In this document: piece after piece, positions 35,001-44,253 of the stretch
How positions within the stretch are numbered: position 1 is the stretch's first letter
How the letters are laid out: each line of letters opens with the position of its first letter
Assembly (NCBI GenBank): GCA_963576725.1
Contig: OY755238.1
Coordinates: 22,317,845 to 22,381,844 of the forward strand
DNA: 64,000 nt
Direction of reading: 5' to 3'
Source: Azorinus chamasolen
Lineage: Eukaryota; Mollusca; Bivalvia; Cardiida; Solecurtidae
Translations under genes and position numbers: made by a program
Notes under the pieces: generated by a model
The model's database searches: none
Told to the model about the DNA's origin: nothing
The model's input: only the letters and a program-made list of their open reading frames with translations

Positions 35001-38000
35001 GCGAAAATATTTAGATGTAGCCAATGTGTGGATAATTAGAAGCTAATGATGTAGACGTATTCAAACAAAATATGAGAAACAATTTTAAAATGGGTTTGGC
35101 AGAGAAAATAACAAGGGTAACGTTTTCTCTTATAATTATTAGGTATACCAAATGGAATTACAAAATATTTTAACATGACCATGGCGTTGGAAGTGAAACT
35201 GTTATTTTAAAGTAGTAACGATAATGATGTATAAATCTAAAACAGTCAGCTTAATGTGCTGGAAGGGGAAACAGCGACTAAAGAGCAGCTACATGGTTTG
35301 CGACCAGCCACTATAATCTATTTTTTTATTACATAATAACTTACAAAAGCGTTCAGACTCTGATCAAATATGCATATATAGCTTGTCCATGTTGTACTAT
35401 AGTATCAGAAGAGCTTTTTCTGAAAACCAAATCCTTTTGCATTATCTTTGCTAGGCGAAGCATGCCGCAAGGGTTGGTGCCGATGCCATTGCCACTGTGC
35501 CTCCACTATTCTTCAAGCCAAAGAACATAGGTTAGAATTCAGAGGTCTAGATACGATGTGTAAATTAAAACATTTTCTTTTTCTTATCCAATGCTTTAAA
35601 CTCTATTGAATAATAATGCAATTTTGTGTGCGGCTTTTCCTGCTGGACTTTACTACATGCGCATTAATGTTCGCCGATGTGTGTTCATTGTGTATCCTTA
35701 ATTACTTTTAGTACTATATGCGTTCACACCAATCAATGTTACATTGATAACGTGATAACGTATATGAGTTTGTAGTCTTCTTGGAAGTGTTTGCAAATAG
35801 CATACATGCAATAGAGAAAAAGTGTTATAACCTTCGCACAGTCACGTAATGTTGATTTGTCCAGTAAATTGGCTTCTAATCAGGATGTATAATTGACACA
35901 TTGATGTTGTTTAAACTCTCGTTGATCAGGGCAAACATGTGGGATATAAGCTATTAGATATCAAAAAGGACACATAATAACGGTTGAGACAGATAACAAA
36001 TGTTGCTGTCGACAATGCGTGGTATTGACAAAATTAAGAAATTGTGCTTTGAAAAAAATATTGAATCAGACAATAAAGTTTACAGTCCACAATACATGAC
36101 ATTAATATGATTGTTCGTACTTTGAGGAGTGAAGTAGACACCATTTTGGTCAAGACGAATGTCAGAGTTAAAAGGTTTATACAATAAAACCTCTCTAAAC
36201 CGGACGTTAAATTGAATATAAATGTCGATATTGGAGGCCGGCAGGTGGCGGCTTAAAGCAGGGTGAAAGTCATGACTTTAACCCTGCATTGAGCAGTCAC
36301 CTGTCTAAAAGTATCTGAATTATTCTGTACTAGAATCATGGTTTAGAAAGGGCTTTACTGTATATGCATACTAAAATATACTTTTCTATTTCAGACTACT
36401 TGGTCAAGTATTGCAAGGAGGTAGCGGACGCAGCACCCCACTTACCATTCTATTTTTATCACCTGCCATCTATGACTGGGGTAGAGCGTAAGTTCCTGAT
36501 GTTTCTTGTTTTATCATTTACATCACTCTTGTCCTAATAGACCGATTTCTTTTTCGATAGTCGTTATTCGAGATGTATTTAATTTTGTATTGCAGAAATG
36601 TTAGTTTAAACTTTTCACCCTGGTCCTATTATCCGCACAACCCCTATACTTGGTAGATAACTCAGGCCCCAATCACTGGAATGGCTAGTCGGACTAATAC
36701 ATATGTGTTACCATTACAAATTACGTTATCTAAATTCCAGTTATACAAATTATGCAGTTAAACCCCTCCAAACCGAACATAAAGTTTCGTAAAAATATCG
36801 GTTTGTGAGACAGGTGGCAACGATATGCAGGGTGAAAGGCATGTAAAAACTCCTCTAGGAGCTTTCTGTGTGACTTTCACCCTACATGAAGCAGCCACCT
36901 ACCTAAAAGTATCTAAATTCTTCCCTAATAGAATTCCGGTTTAGATGGGGTTTAATTCCGATGAGAAAAGACCATGTCTCGTCTAAACAAATAGAAGACT
37001 ATATTAGTCAACTGCAGTCACATAAATTAGACAGCATTTTTAATGGCTGAATATAAAACAGTTGGCACAACTCATGAAGAATACTCCCAGTAACAAAAAA
37101 AGATTTCCAAGTACATGTATTTGGACGTGTCTGAAAAAGGAAAGACAAACGACGTCCTAACACATTTGTTTACGCTTCTTCATTTTATGGCAAAAAGCAT
37201 TCGCAGAGTGACCGAGTTATTGCTATAGACAATAATTTCTAATTCAGCGAACATTGAGGACTTCCTCGTTGCTGCCTCCAAGGCTATTCCTTCTTTAGTT
37301 GGTGTCAAATTCTCGTCCAAAGACCTTGTGGACTTGATTGGATGTGTCCATGTTAAGGCACCGAACAGACAAAGTGGAATCTATAACTTGGTGTACGGAT
37401 GTGATGAGGTACAGTAAGAAACACTTTCTACTATGACTATTCAAACAACATGTACATGTATGTTCAAGTTTGGCATTTTAACACTTTTCGTGCAGAAACT
37501 ATAATTCCTGCTAAAACCTGCTGATATGCTGCAATTTATACGTTGTACAGTATAACCTCTCTTAATCGGAATTCTAGTAGACAATAATTTAGATACTTTT
37601 AGGCAGGTGGCTGCTTAATGCAGGGTGAAAGTCATGCAGAAAGCTCCTCTAGGAGCTTTCTGCATGACTTTCACTCTGCATTAAGCTGCCACCTGTCTCC
37701 AAGACCGATATTCATACTAAATTTAACTGCCGGTTAAGAGAGGTTTTACTGTACAAGGTTTTGAAACAAATAGCTATTGTTACGAGTAACAACTTCAAAT
37801 ACTTCAAATTGGAAAGTGGTAACAGAGCAACAGATCAAGATACAGGCTCAACACTGACATCGTCATTTCTCCACCAAACCCTATGTTGTGACCACTCTTT
37901 AGAATCGTCTCGAAGAGACGATTCTAAAGAGTGGTCACAACATAGGGTTTGGTGGAGAAATAAAGAAGTTATTTTTGAAAATGTTTTAATTTATGCATCT

Positions 38001-38482
38001 TATCTGGAGCTATTGTGGTAAGTACTCCGTGTTATTTGACGTCTCATCTGAACCACAGTTGTTTGCAAATTACAGCCAGATCGTACATAACATAGGAATT
38101 AAGACAGGTGGTAGCCATGACTACGAATACAACCCCAGCCCTCGTCTTCTTGAAAGCTATTTATTGCTATACTTTACTCTTAATTAGAATAAATCAGCAG
38201 AAACTGACTTTATATTTTCACTGTTGCGACGTTGAACTGATCGACTCCAAATTCAGTCATACAGTTTGGTAGCAATCAGAGCCTAACTATACATAACACA
38301 GGTTGGTTAATTTGGCATAACGGTTAACAACGGAGCTATTAACAGATCACCACCTTACGCGCTCGCTGAGAGTACGAATTGCACAAATGTTACTTTAAGA
38401 GGCAAGTTCGACTGAGCAAAAATAACCACTACAATTACCGTCATTATCATCACCATCGACATCATCATCACCATCGTCATCG

Positions 38483-38527
<45 letters not shown>

Positions 38528-40611
38528 CCATCATCATCCTTGTCGTCGTCACCATTCATTATCATTGTCACAGTCGTCATGAGCGTCATCTTTACAAAAC
38601 TAAAGCCACCATCATGGTCATCATTATGGTTATATCCATCGAAAGAAGCAACAACCCAGAAGACGTTGTACAATAAGTATCTCCTCCAAACACCCGGTAC
38701 ATACTTCTCAATGGGTATCTCCTCCAAACACCCGGTACATACTTCTCAATGGGTATCTCCTCCAAACACCCGGTACATACTTCTCAATGGGTATCTCCTC
38801 CAAACACCCGGTACATACTTCTCAATGGGTTACACTTGCCAGTTGGGTGTTACATAGGTGTCCCGGGTATCTATCAACTGTAATACGTGAGTTTACGGTT
38901 GTGCTATATTGTTCCAAGTAAATAGACCGATTAAAGTATTACGCAAGTTGCAAAAGTTACCCGTAAAACATGAATTAAGGCTATTTTCAGAAACTGATCG
39001 CCGGAATGGTCATGGGGGCTGACGGGAGCGTGGGGAGCACATGCAATTTTATAGCCGGTTTGGCAAACAGGATGTTGGCGAATCTAGACGCCAAGAAAAT
39101 CACAGAGGCAAGGGAAGATCAATACAGAGTCCAACAGGCGTGCAGAGTTCTGTACAAATATGGTAAGCCCAAATAATGCAAAAGATCGCTAAAACGTACA
39201 AACATGGCGATGTCCGCTTACCCTTTAGCCTGCAATGGGCGGATAAGCAAATACCTTTGCAAACAGTTTGGGTCCAGATGAGAACTGTTTGACAACCTGG
39301 TTACATTTTAGTAGACAAATTGATTATAGCTTGAATTTTGAAAATGTAATAGGTGAAAAATTCTGTAAAAATAATTTGCTCAGCAGGCTAAAGGTTAAGA
39401 GAGCACAGATATGGAAGACAGGCGCTTAAGGCAGACGGATGAACGTTTGTGTGAAAAAATATCTCGCCAGTACTTGCAGAAGACACATTCGTACGCATAC
39501 GTATATGTATGCATTTGCAAGCAAAGTACAGTAAAACCCCTCTAAACCGGAATTCTTATAGAGAAGAATTTAGATACTTTTTGCTTAATGCAGGGTGAAA
39601 GCCATGCAGAAAGTTCCTAGAGGAGCTTTCTGCATGACTTTCACACTGCATTAAGTTACAGGAATAATACAGCTCTGATTCTAGTTTCTGCTAGGGCCTA
39701 ATTCCATATGTTCATATGCCATTATAAAACAGCAATAGTTCATCCGTATTCATGAAGTCATTGTTTCATGTTATTTCATGAAATGGTTAAAACAAGTGGT
39801 TGCTTCATGCAGACATTTAGTAATGCAAAAGTTGCTGCAGCGGGGAGGGGGTGTATATTACTCTCATCAAGCAAAACTAATGCCACCATACATATAAAAA
39901 AGAATGCGTATACTATAATTGTAAATGCCATATGAACACATGACGGTTTGTTCTTGGCACAAACTGTAGAATCAGATCTATAATATTCCATAAACAGGAT
40001 CAGATCTACAATGTATATTATTCCATAAACATACAGAGCAGACCTTTATCAGACGGCTTCTCGATTAGCTGTTTGACCTGGGTCTCCTGTGTTTGCAAAT
40101 GCGTTAACAGGCGTGTCTATGTAGTAAATTGTTAAAACACTCCCTTTGTTTTTCTGCTTTATAGAATTGTTACTATGCATGCTATTAACCCATTCCTTCA
40201 TAGCTTATTTTAAGATAAAACCTCCTTGAATAAATTGACTGAAACAATGTCATTTACTAGAAAAAATGAAAAAAAAATCAATCTTAGATTTATGTAGTTT
40301 TGAAACCATTTTGATAAATAGAACATTTGCTTCATAGGAGTAAATGCTTTTTTTATCACAATGGTTTCAAAAAAGTGTTTTTTACAGAGTCGTCTATAAT
40401 CGTCAATATTATTGGATGGGTCAAATGGCAGCCCTATTTATTTTCAGGGGATATGCTGGGAAACAATGTGGCAGCACTGAAGGCTATAATGACACTAATA
40501 GGAGTAGACCTGGGACCAGCAAGATCACCAATGAGGACTCCAACAGCCGATGAATTTAACGCTTTCAGATCTGACCTCGCTAACATTGGTTTCTTTGAAT
40601 GGAGAAATTAA
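23082..40611 (+). CDS. NPL: N-acetylneuraminate lyase copy B, complete
   Basis: Exons 23082-23090, 26360-26421, 28214-28284, 29037-29124, 29882-29945, 35455-35530, 36395-36487, 37248-37408, 38991-39162 and 40448-40611 sum to 960 nt: 319 residues plus TAA, the usual NPL length. It is a class I aldolase cleaving Neu5Ac to ManNAc and pyruvate in the cytosol. Seen: LTGLVPATFTPM near residue 9, VNGTTGEG at 48-55, LPFYFYHLP with Tyr145, GVKFSSKDL with Lys175 and GADGSVGST. Exon 1 codes only Met-Ser-Thr; I chose it because its phase fits, the donor is consensus (ACG|GTGAGT) and the same exon is found at 46.36 kb. The protein differs from copy A at about half the positions in exons 9 and 10, so the duplication is old and both copies have been kept intact. 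Exon 1 is the least certain part. Confidence 0.95.
23115..23353. mobile_element. Family C MITE
   Basis: 'ttaatcctttccctgttcaa' start; hairpin 'accattgtgataaatagagc' ... 'gctctatttatcacaatt'. Lies 25 nt into NPL-B intron 1. Confidence 0.75.
23451..23519. repeat. GCAAACAG hairpin core
   Basis: 'gcaaacagagtagacacgga' ... 'ccgggtcttctctattggc' around 'cctataggagcc'. Confidence 0.75.
24016..24232. mobile_element. Family B TTAA MITE
   Basis: TTAACTCTTTCCCTGTTC ... 'gaggtaaatggttaa'; hairpin 24123-24193 with 'agctcctataggagc' loop. TTAA at both ends. Confidence 0.85.
24620..24827. mobile_element. Family A MITE
   Basis: 'ggtggtagctcaatgctgg' / 'cttcattaagcaaccgcct'; right end 'aggtaggttttactg'; left TIR eroded. 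Confidence 0.7.
24901..25132. mobile_element. Family B TTAA MITE
   Basis: 'ttaaccatttaaaacacgcc' ... 'gaggaaagggtta'; hairpin 'agatcagacggttcctgtag' ... 'ccactctgtttgc'. Confidence 0.8.
25526..25966. mobile_element. Family A MITE interrupted by a TTAA element
   Basis: Left half CAGTAAAACTCCCTAAAACC to about 25692; right half 'acccggtttagaggggttta' after 25940. A separate element (25692-25940) sits at a TTAA within the right arm. Confidence 0.85.
25692..25940. mobile_element. TTAA MITE with CCCTTCGCTTGC ends (nested)
   Basis: TTAACCCTTCGCTTGCTGAA ... 'gcaagcgaggggttaa'. A near-identical second copy is at 40709-40955, including 'catgccctgttgtataatta' and the core 'gacagctcctgcaggagttg'. Confidence 0.9.
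26005..26214. mobile_element. Family C MITE
   Basis: Hairpin about 26090-26155 ('aaatgctctatctatcacaa' right arm) and right end 'taaggaatggattaaa'. Confidence 0.65.
26256..26347. mobile_element. Right half of a family A element after a poly-G run
   Basis: G12 run, then 'ttcaccctgccttaagctac' and the degenerate TIR 'gactggttttattg', which stops about 12 nt before NPL-B exon 2. Confidence 0.62.
26360..26421 (+). CDS. NPL: NPL-B exon 2
   Basis: Acceptor cttttgcag, donor AATGG|GTAAAT. Encodes ISAFTLTGLVPATFTPMTAN. Confidence 0.94.
26462..26540. mobile_element. Family D half-element
   Basis: 'gggtttgctggagaaataaa' and tail 'atgtttcaatttacccatcg' + 'tatctggacctctg'. Right-arm only. Confidence 0.7.
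26545..28180 (+). mobile_element. Non-LTR retrotransposon (LINE) 3' fragment, decayed
   Basis: Broken frames give a reverse transcriptase segment: SPTIFAIFKNDLVKEIND near 26650, catalytic LYADDLLHM at about 26750-26776, then KSKCVHFRKG, and YLGVLFNERNDF after a frameshift at about 26940. Further frames at 27059-27418, 27339-27704 and 27631-27954 continue into a C-terminal CRLCDTMATENDTHVLLTC motif (Cys/His knuckle typical of several LINE clades). Ends in a 3' UTR and an A-rich tail (about 28168-28180). The 5' half is missing. At least three frame breaks, so inactive. Clade not assigned. Confidence 0.9.
28214..28284 (+). CDS. NPL: NPL-B exon 3
   Basis: Acceptor tttcgttag (33 nt after the LINE tail), donor TACG|GTAGGG. 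Encodes DVDYDKIEDYCKYLADKGF. Confidence 0.93.
28321..28568. mobile_element. Family B TTAA MITE
   Basis: Degenerate left end 'ttcaacactttacctgttct'; right end 'gaaggaaagggttaa'. Hairpin 28465-28532 with 'ggctcctctaggagcc' loop. Confidence 0.8.
28776..28951. mobile_element. Family A MITE
   Basis: CAGTAAGACCCATCTAAACC ... 'tttagagatggtttactg'; core shortened ('agaaagctgcactactttc'). Confidence 0.83.
29037..29124 (+). CDS. NPL: NPL-B exon 4 (GTTGEG loop)
   Basis: Acceptor attttacag, donor AAAAG|GTTTGG. Encodes VNGTTGEGFSLTLEEREK onward. Confidence 0.95.
29125..29651. other. NPL-B intron 4, unassigned part
   Basis: AT-rich with no recognised repeat before the family A element at 29652. Confidence 0.5.
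29652..29858. mobile_element. Family A MITE, 'ATTCGAA' subtype
   Basis: CAGTAAAATCGATCATTCG ... 'ataatcgagattttactg', TA flanks. Ends 23 nt before exon 5. Confidence 0.86.
29882..29945 (+). CDS. NPL: NPL-B exon 5
   Basis: Acceptor acaatctag, donor GCCATG|GTAAGA. Encodes GRLQAIVVHVGALNVHDS. Confidence 0.93.
29960..30355. mobile_element. Family A element split by a TTAA MITE
   Basis: Left 'gtgatagcttaa' and right 'ttaaagtaggatgaaagttc' together match the A core 'ggtagcttaatgcagg...'. The family B element 30015-30263 has inserted exactly at its TTAA. Confidence 0.75.
30011..30267. mobile_element. Family B MITE with TTAA target duplication
   Basis: TTAA at 30011-30014 and 30264-30267 enclose CCCTTTCTTTGTTC ... 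'atgacagaaaggg'. Core hairpin 'gcaaacaaagcagacccag' ... 'tctactctgtttac'. Confidence 0.88.
30355..30573. mobile_element. TTAA MITE with CCCTTTCGCTGCCAA ends
   Basis: 'ttaaccctttcgctgccaa' / 'ttggcagcgaaagcgttaa'. Core 30463-30528 is a GCAAACAG-class palindrome with the distinct loop 'caccgagttactcggtg'. Confidence 0.85.
30826..35060. repeat. 41-bp satellite array (~100 units) in NPL-B intron 5
   Basis: Unit 'tcaatatatctataacaaag' + 'acgcttgtatagtagatgtgg' (41 bp). Central units (31150-34970) are almost identical, differing at a few recurring positions (gtgg/gtag, tatagtag/tattgtag, occasional gggtca insertions). Units at the left edge (30826-31150) and right edge (34970-35060) keep the period but are strongly diverged ('gatgtggccaatgcacatgt'...). 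Stops in all frames; non-coding. Confidence 0.97.
35061..35454. other. NPL-B intron 5, 3' part
   Basis: AT-rich sequence after the satellite; I see no repeat or gene. Confidence 0.5.
35455..35530 (+). CDS. NPL: NPL-B exon 6
   Basis: Acceptor tttgctag, donor ACATAG|GTTAGA. Encodes AKHAARVGADAIATVPPLFF plus KPKNI. Confidence 0.94.
35531..36181. other. NPL-B intron 6, unassigned part
   Basis: No recognised element before the family A MITE at 36182. Confidence 0.5.
36182..36360. mobile_element. Family A MITE
   Basis: 'caataaaacctctctaaacc' ... 'gaaagggctttactg'; central hairpin loop lost. Ends 34 nt before exon 7. Confidence 0.83.
36395..36487 (+). CDS. NPL: NPL-B exon 7 (catalytic Tyr145)
   Basis: Acceptor tatttcag, donor GAGC|GTAAGT. 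Encodes YLVKYCKEVADAAPHLPFYF then YHLPSMTGVE. Confidence 0.95.
36755..36956. mobile_element. Family A MITE
   Basis: 'cagttaaacccctccaaacc' ... 'ccggtttagatggggttta'. Confidence 0.8.
37248..37408 (+). CDS. NPL: NPL-B exon 8 (Schiff-base Lys175)
   Basis: Acceptor ctaattcag, donor GATGAG|GTACAG. Encodes IPSLVGVKFSSKDLVDLIG. The mature segment also holds RQSGIYNLVYGCDE. Confidence 0.95.
37548..37751. mobile_element. Family A MITE, well preserved
   Basis: CAGTATAACCTCTCTTAATC ... 'ttaagagaggttttactg'. The core is a long perfect hairpin around 'gctcctctaggagc'. Confidence 0.9.
37838..38022. mobile_element. Family D MITE, best copy
   Basis: A palindrome of about 100 bp, 'tttctccaccaaaccctatg' ... 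complement, centred on 'tcgtctcgaagagacga', followed by the shared tail 'aatttatgcatcttatctgg'. Confidence 0.85.
38457..38537. repeat. (ATC)n microsatellite
   Basis: Trinucleotide run; poly-His, poly-Asp and poly-Met frames here are artefacts. Confidence 0.96.
38681..38832. repeat. 38-bp tandem repeat, four copies
   Basis: Unit 'tctcctccaaacacccggta' + 'catacttctcaatgggta', copies essentially identical. Confidence 0.95.
38991..39162 (+). CDS. NPL: NPL-B exon 9
   Basis: Acceptor ctattttcag, donor AATATG|GTAAGC. Encodes KLIAGMVMGADGSVGSTCNF onward. Confidence 0.94.
39217..39400. mobile_element. TTAA-type MITE with CCCTTTAGCCTGC ends
   Basis: 'ttaccctttagcctgcaatg' / 'gcaggctaaaggttaa'. Internal 'gcaaacagtttgggtccaga' half-palindrome. 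Confidence 0.7.
39539..39660. mobile_element. Family A MITE lacking the right TIR
   Basis: CAGTAAAACCCCTCTAAACC, hairpin 'gttcctagaggagc', stops at 'cactgcattaagttac'. Confidence 0.78.
40185..40425. mobile_element. Family C TTAA MITE
   Basis: TTAACCCATTCCTTCATAGC ... 'aatattattggatgggtcaa'; hairpin 'accattttgataaatagaac' ... 'atcacaatggtttcaa'. Ends 22 nt before exon 10. Confidence 0.78.
40448..40611 (+). CDS. NPL: NPL-B exon 10 (C-terminus)
   Basis: Acceptor attttcag. Encodes LIGVDLGPARSPMRTPTADE onward and ends IGFFEWRN-stop (TAA 40609-40611). Confidence 0.95.
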
Positions 40612-40708
40612 GTTTTTTTCTTGAACTTTAACCTTCAGCAGATAAATAGCAAATATGTAATCAGCGGATTTGAAATATAAAGATAAATCATATGTAAACA
40701 CCGAAGTT

Positions 40709-40955
40709 AACCCTTCTCTTGCCGAATTTTAAAATACATTTCTCATTCTTTACCCATGCCCTGTTGTATAATTACATATATCTTCACTGTATACAAGTAT
40801 TTCGCTGTGCAAGCACTGCTGTGGAGTGCACTGGTTGCACAATCAACTTGTAAATAGTGCAGACCCTGATGAGACAGCTCCTGCAGGAGCTGTCTCATCT
40901 GGGTCTTCACTATTTACAAGTAGGTATATTGACGTGAATACCAAGCGAAGGGTTA
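40709..40955. mobile_element. TTAA MITE, CCCTTCTCTTGCC ends
   Basis: Second copy of the element nested at 25692. Core 'gacagctcctgcaggagctg' is a perfect hairpin. Confidence 0.9.
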
Positions 40956-41142
40956 ATAACATTTTATACCAACGGAACTTCGTTCAGTAGACAAATGGTT
41001 AAAATGACTACCACGGCGGCTTATTGTTAGACGATATAAGAACTCTTATAATCAGACAATATGAAATCTTACAGATGATTCCGACTACTGTCTAATTACT
41101 GCAACATATTTTTGAGCTATTAATGTCATATAATTATGATTC

Positions 41143-41148
41143 AATAAA
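41143..41148 (+). terminator. Possible NPL-B polyadenylation signal
   Basis: AATAAA 530 bp after the stop, within a block also preserved (as AATAAG) near 46881. Could be chance in AT-rich DNA. Confidence 0.35.
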
Positions 41149-41251
41149 CAGTGACAATACATACTCGTTCAAAATGAAGGTTGGGTAGTTTCATTCTAAC
41201 ACATTCATTTGATCTGTGCAGGATATGTACTATAAGCCAAACTGTAGCCCA

Positions 41252-41501
41252 TTAACTCTTGCCTTCATATAAAAGCGTTTTCACGAATTTGCGAACAGAA
41301 TAGACCCAGATCTGACGGCTCCTATAGTAACCGTTTGATCAGGGTCTGATCTGTTTGCTAACGGAATATGAAAAAACCTGTTGTTGTTTTTTTAAAATGG
41401 CTACAATTTTCCACCTTCCGAATTTCATTGCAACTATTATGTCCACGAATATTCAGTTGGTTTTGGAATTTTGAATATATATAGAACAGGGAAAGGGTTA
41501 A
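41252..41501. mobile_element. Family B TTAA MITE, reverse orientation
   Basis: 'ttaactcttgccttcatata' ... 'gaacagggaaagggttaa', hairpin 'gcgaacagaatagacccag' ... 'tgatctgtttgc'. Confidence 0.85.
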
Positions 41502-41994
41502 TTTGTTGTACATTGTATGCTAAATGATGTTTCCTCTGCAATAATTGCTTTCTACAGCCATTCTTAATTTCTTCAAATTTCCGTTTTCCTTTATTTCAAC
41601 AATCAGTTCAAGGTCTCATTCAAATAGGATCTTGGAGAGTAGCTCCCAATTAGGTCTATTTGTTAGCATTGATTATTAGAGGTGTAAGGCTAACATGCTT
41701 AGTTAAACTAAACATTTCAACCCAGTTAGTAATTTTCTTGGGGTTACATGTCTACCAGATACAACAAATTTCTGTAACGAACAACAACAACATTTGGAAC
41801 CAAACTTCTTTAATTGGATAAGTGTTGATACAACAGAAAAGTTTGTGTTCTTGAGTATGGTTTGTAGATGAGATCCTTTAAGTGTAATGTTCAAAAATGT
41901 CGATGGGAGTGATATAGTTCAAAGTTAATTTTAGACACAATGCCCAAATCCAGATGTTTTCCGAAAGAGGGGGGTGTCCACCAAATCCCAGCCC

Positions 41995-42095
41995 AGTGGG
42001 CACGAGAAGTTGTTCCAACGTTGATTCAGCGTTGATAAACGTTGAATCAACGTCGCATACATGTACGTTGAAACAACGTTGAATCAACGTCTAGT
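41995..42095. repeat. CAACGTTGATTC-type palindromic repeat
   Basis: 'caacgttgattcagcgttga' and 'gttgaatcaacgtc' repeated in both orientations after 'cccagtgggca'. Confidence 0.75.
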
Positions 42096-42399
42096 GTAGG
42101 TCTGGTTATAATATGAAATGATGAGCAAAATATGCATTATGTTCCATTTTTAAGAAGTATTTTTTTCCCAAGTAGAGAAAATCGATGGGGTCCCAGTGGC
42201 TTTTGTCACTGACCTTTCCAAGGCGGTATTTCCATCTTCCCTCTATTGTATATTTGTTTTGTCTTTGTGCGTCTCTTGATGTTTTTATAGTTATGTACAT
42301 TTGCTGTTTGTTTGTGTTGCTGTTCGGGTGGCTGTTTGTTCTGTATGTGGTGTTTCCTGCCTGACTCATTTTTATACTTTTATAATACGAGAAAAAATG

Positions 42400-43760
42400 A
42401 CCCCCTACGACAAACGGAGTGGGTCAAAATATCATAAGATGGGTTTATTATATTATGGCAAGGTAGTCACTATATTTTATAGTAAAAATGCCTGGGCTCA
42501 TAGTAATTTATAATATATATCGACCCCCCTGGTGGGTGTATTTCATCAAGGAAGTCACTATATTTTATGATAAAATGGCATGGGGGCATAGTACTATATA
42601 ATACCGGTATATCAACCCCGTTGTGGATGTATTTTGGCAAGGGAGTCAATAATATGTCATGGTAAATTTGCATGGGGTGATAGTACTGTATAATATATCG
42701 ACCCCCACCCACCCCTGGTGGATGTATTTTGGCAATTGAGTCACTATACTTTATAGTAAAATGATCGGGGTAATAGGACTATAAAATATATAGCCCCCAC
42801 CCCGTCGACCTACTACGATAAAAAAGAGTGGGTCACAATATTATAGTAAAATGGCCTGGCGGTCAAATTACTTTATAATATATATCGAACCCCCTCCCTC
42901 TGGTGGATGTATTTTATCAAGAGAGTCACTATATTTGATAGTAAAATGACCTGTGGGTCATAGTACTATATGATATATCGACACCAGTGTTGGGTGTATT
43001 TTGGCAAGGGAGTCACTACATTTTATAGTAAAATGACATGGGGCCATAGTACTATATCATATATCGACCCCCAGTCGATGTATTTTGGCAAGGGAGTCAC
43101 TATATTTTATAGTAAAATGGCATGGGTCATAGTACTATAAAATATATCGACTCCATCCCATCGTGGGTGTATTTTGGCAAAGGGTCACTATATTTTATAG
43201 TAAAATGACTGGGGTCATAGTACTATAAAATACATAGACATCCCGGTCGACCTACAACGATAAAAAGAGTGGGTCACACTATTATAAGAGAGTCATTATA
43301 TTATGGCAAGAGAGTCACTATACTTTATAGTAAAATGACCGGGGGCCATAGTATATACATATCACATCCTATGGAGAGAGACAGCACGTACTGTCAACCC
43401 GAGGTTGGTTATGTCCACCGAGGCGTTAGTAAAATGACATGGGGTCATAGTACTATATCATATATCGACCCCCAGTCGATGTATTTTGGCAAGGGAGTCA
43501 CTGTATTTTATAGTAAAATGGCATGGGTCATAGTACTATAAAATATATCGACTCCATCCCATCGTGGGTGTATTTTGGCAAAGGGTCACTATATTTTATA
43601 GTAAAATGACTGGGGTCATAGTACTATAAAATACATAGACATCCCGGTCGACCTACAACGATAAAAAGAGTGGGTCACACTATTATAAGAGAGTCATTAT
43701 ATTATGGCAAGAGAGTCACTATACTTTATAGTAAAATGACCGGGGGCCATAGTATATACA
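42400..43760. repeat. ~100-bp tandem repeat array with an internal 401-bp duplication
   Basis: Degenerate units 'gtcactatattttatagtaa' + 'aatggcatggggtcatagta' + 'ctataaaatatatcgacccc'. The stretch from about 43030 to 43430 is repeated nearly exactly 401 bp later. A remnant unit reappears at 44985-45045, so 43840-44985 may be a later insertion. Confidence 0.85.
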
Positions 43761-43896
43761 TATCACATCCTATGGAGAGAGACAGCACGTACTGTCAACC
43801 CGAGGTTGGTTATGTCCACCGAGGCGTTAGCCGAGGTGGACATTACCATACCGAGGGTTGACAATACGCGCTTTCGCTCTCCATAGGATGTGATAT
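43761..43896. repeat. Palindrome with CCGAGGCGTTAGCCGAGG centre
   Basis: Arms 'tatcacatcctatggagaga' / 'ctctccataggatgtgata', centre related to the palindrome at 6065. Its left arm alone is duplicated at 43360-43425. Confidence 0.83.
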
Positions 43897-44253
43897 TTAT
43901 TTTATTATACCGAACAGCACAATCAAATTAGTCAGCAAAACATTTATTCAATGACAACAATAAACAGTTTGAAACAAAAGTTATAGACCTACTCGGTGCT
44001 TAAAAATCGCGGAACAGCTTCACATTTCTATTCATTACACGTTATAAGTACTGTAGGAGTCCTTTTCACTGTCCAATCTTGACAAAGCCTCCGCCGAAAT
44101 AGTCGCATAACGCGACAATTCTCAAATATATAAACAAAAAAAATCAATTGGCATAATGACGTTTGTTGATCAAATTGCAAGCGTCAGTCGATGACGTCAT
44201 CGGATGACGTCACGCATACAATTTAATAAGCGCTCACTGGTCTAGATTAATAG

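Noticed and set aside
30826..35060. CRISPR-like array
   Set aside because: Units are contiguous 41-mers with no unique spacers, in a eukaryotic intron.
38395..38727. 110-residue Asp-rich protein and His-rich frame
   Set aside because: Produced by the (ATC)n microsatellite.
43269..43861. Two frames with the same 60-residue start
   Set aside because: They reflect the 401-bp DNA duplication in a satellite, not a gene family.
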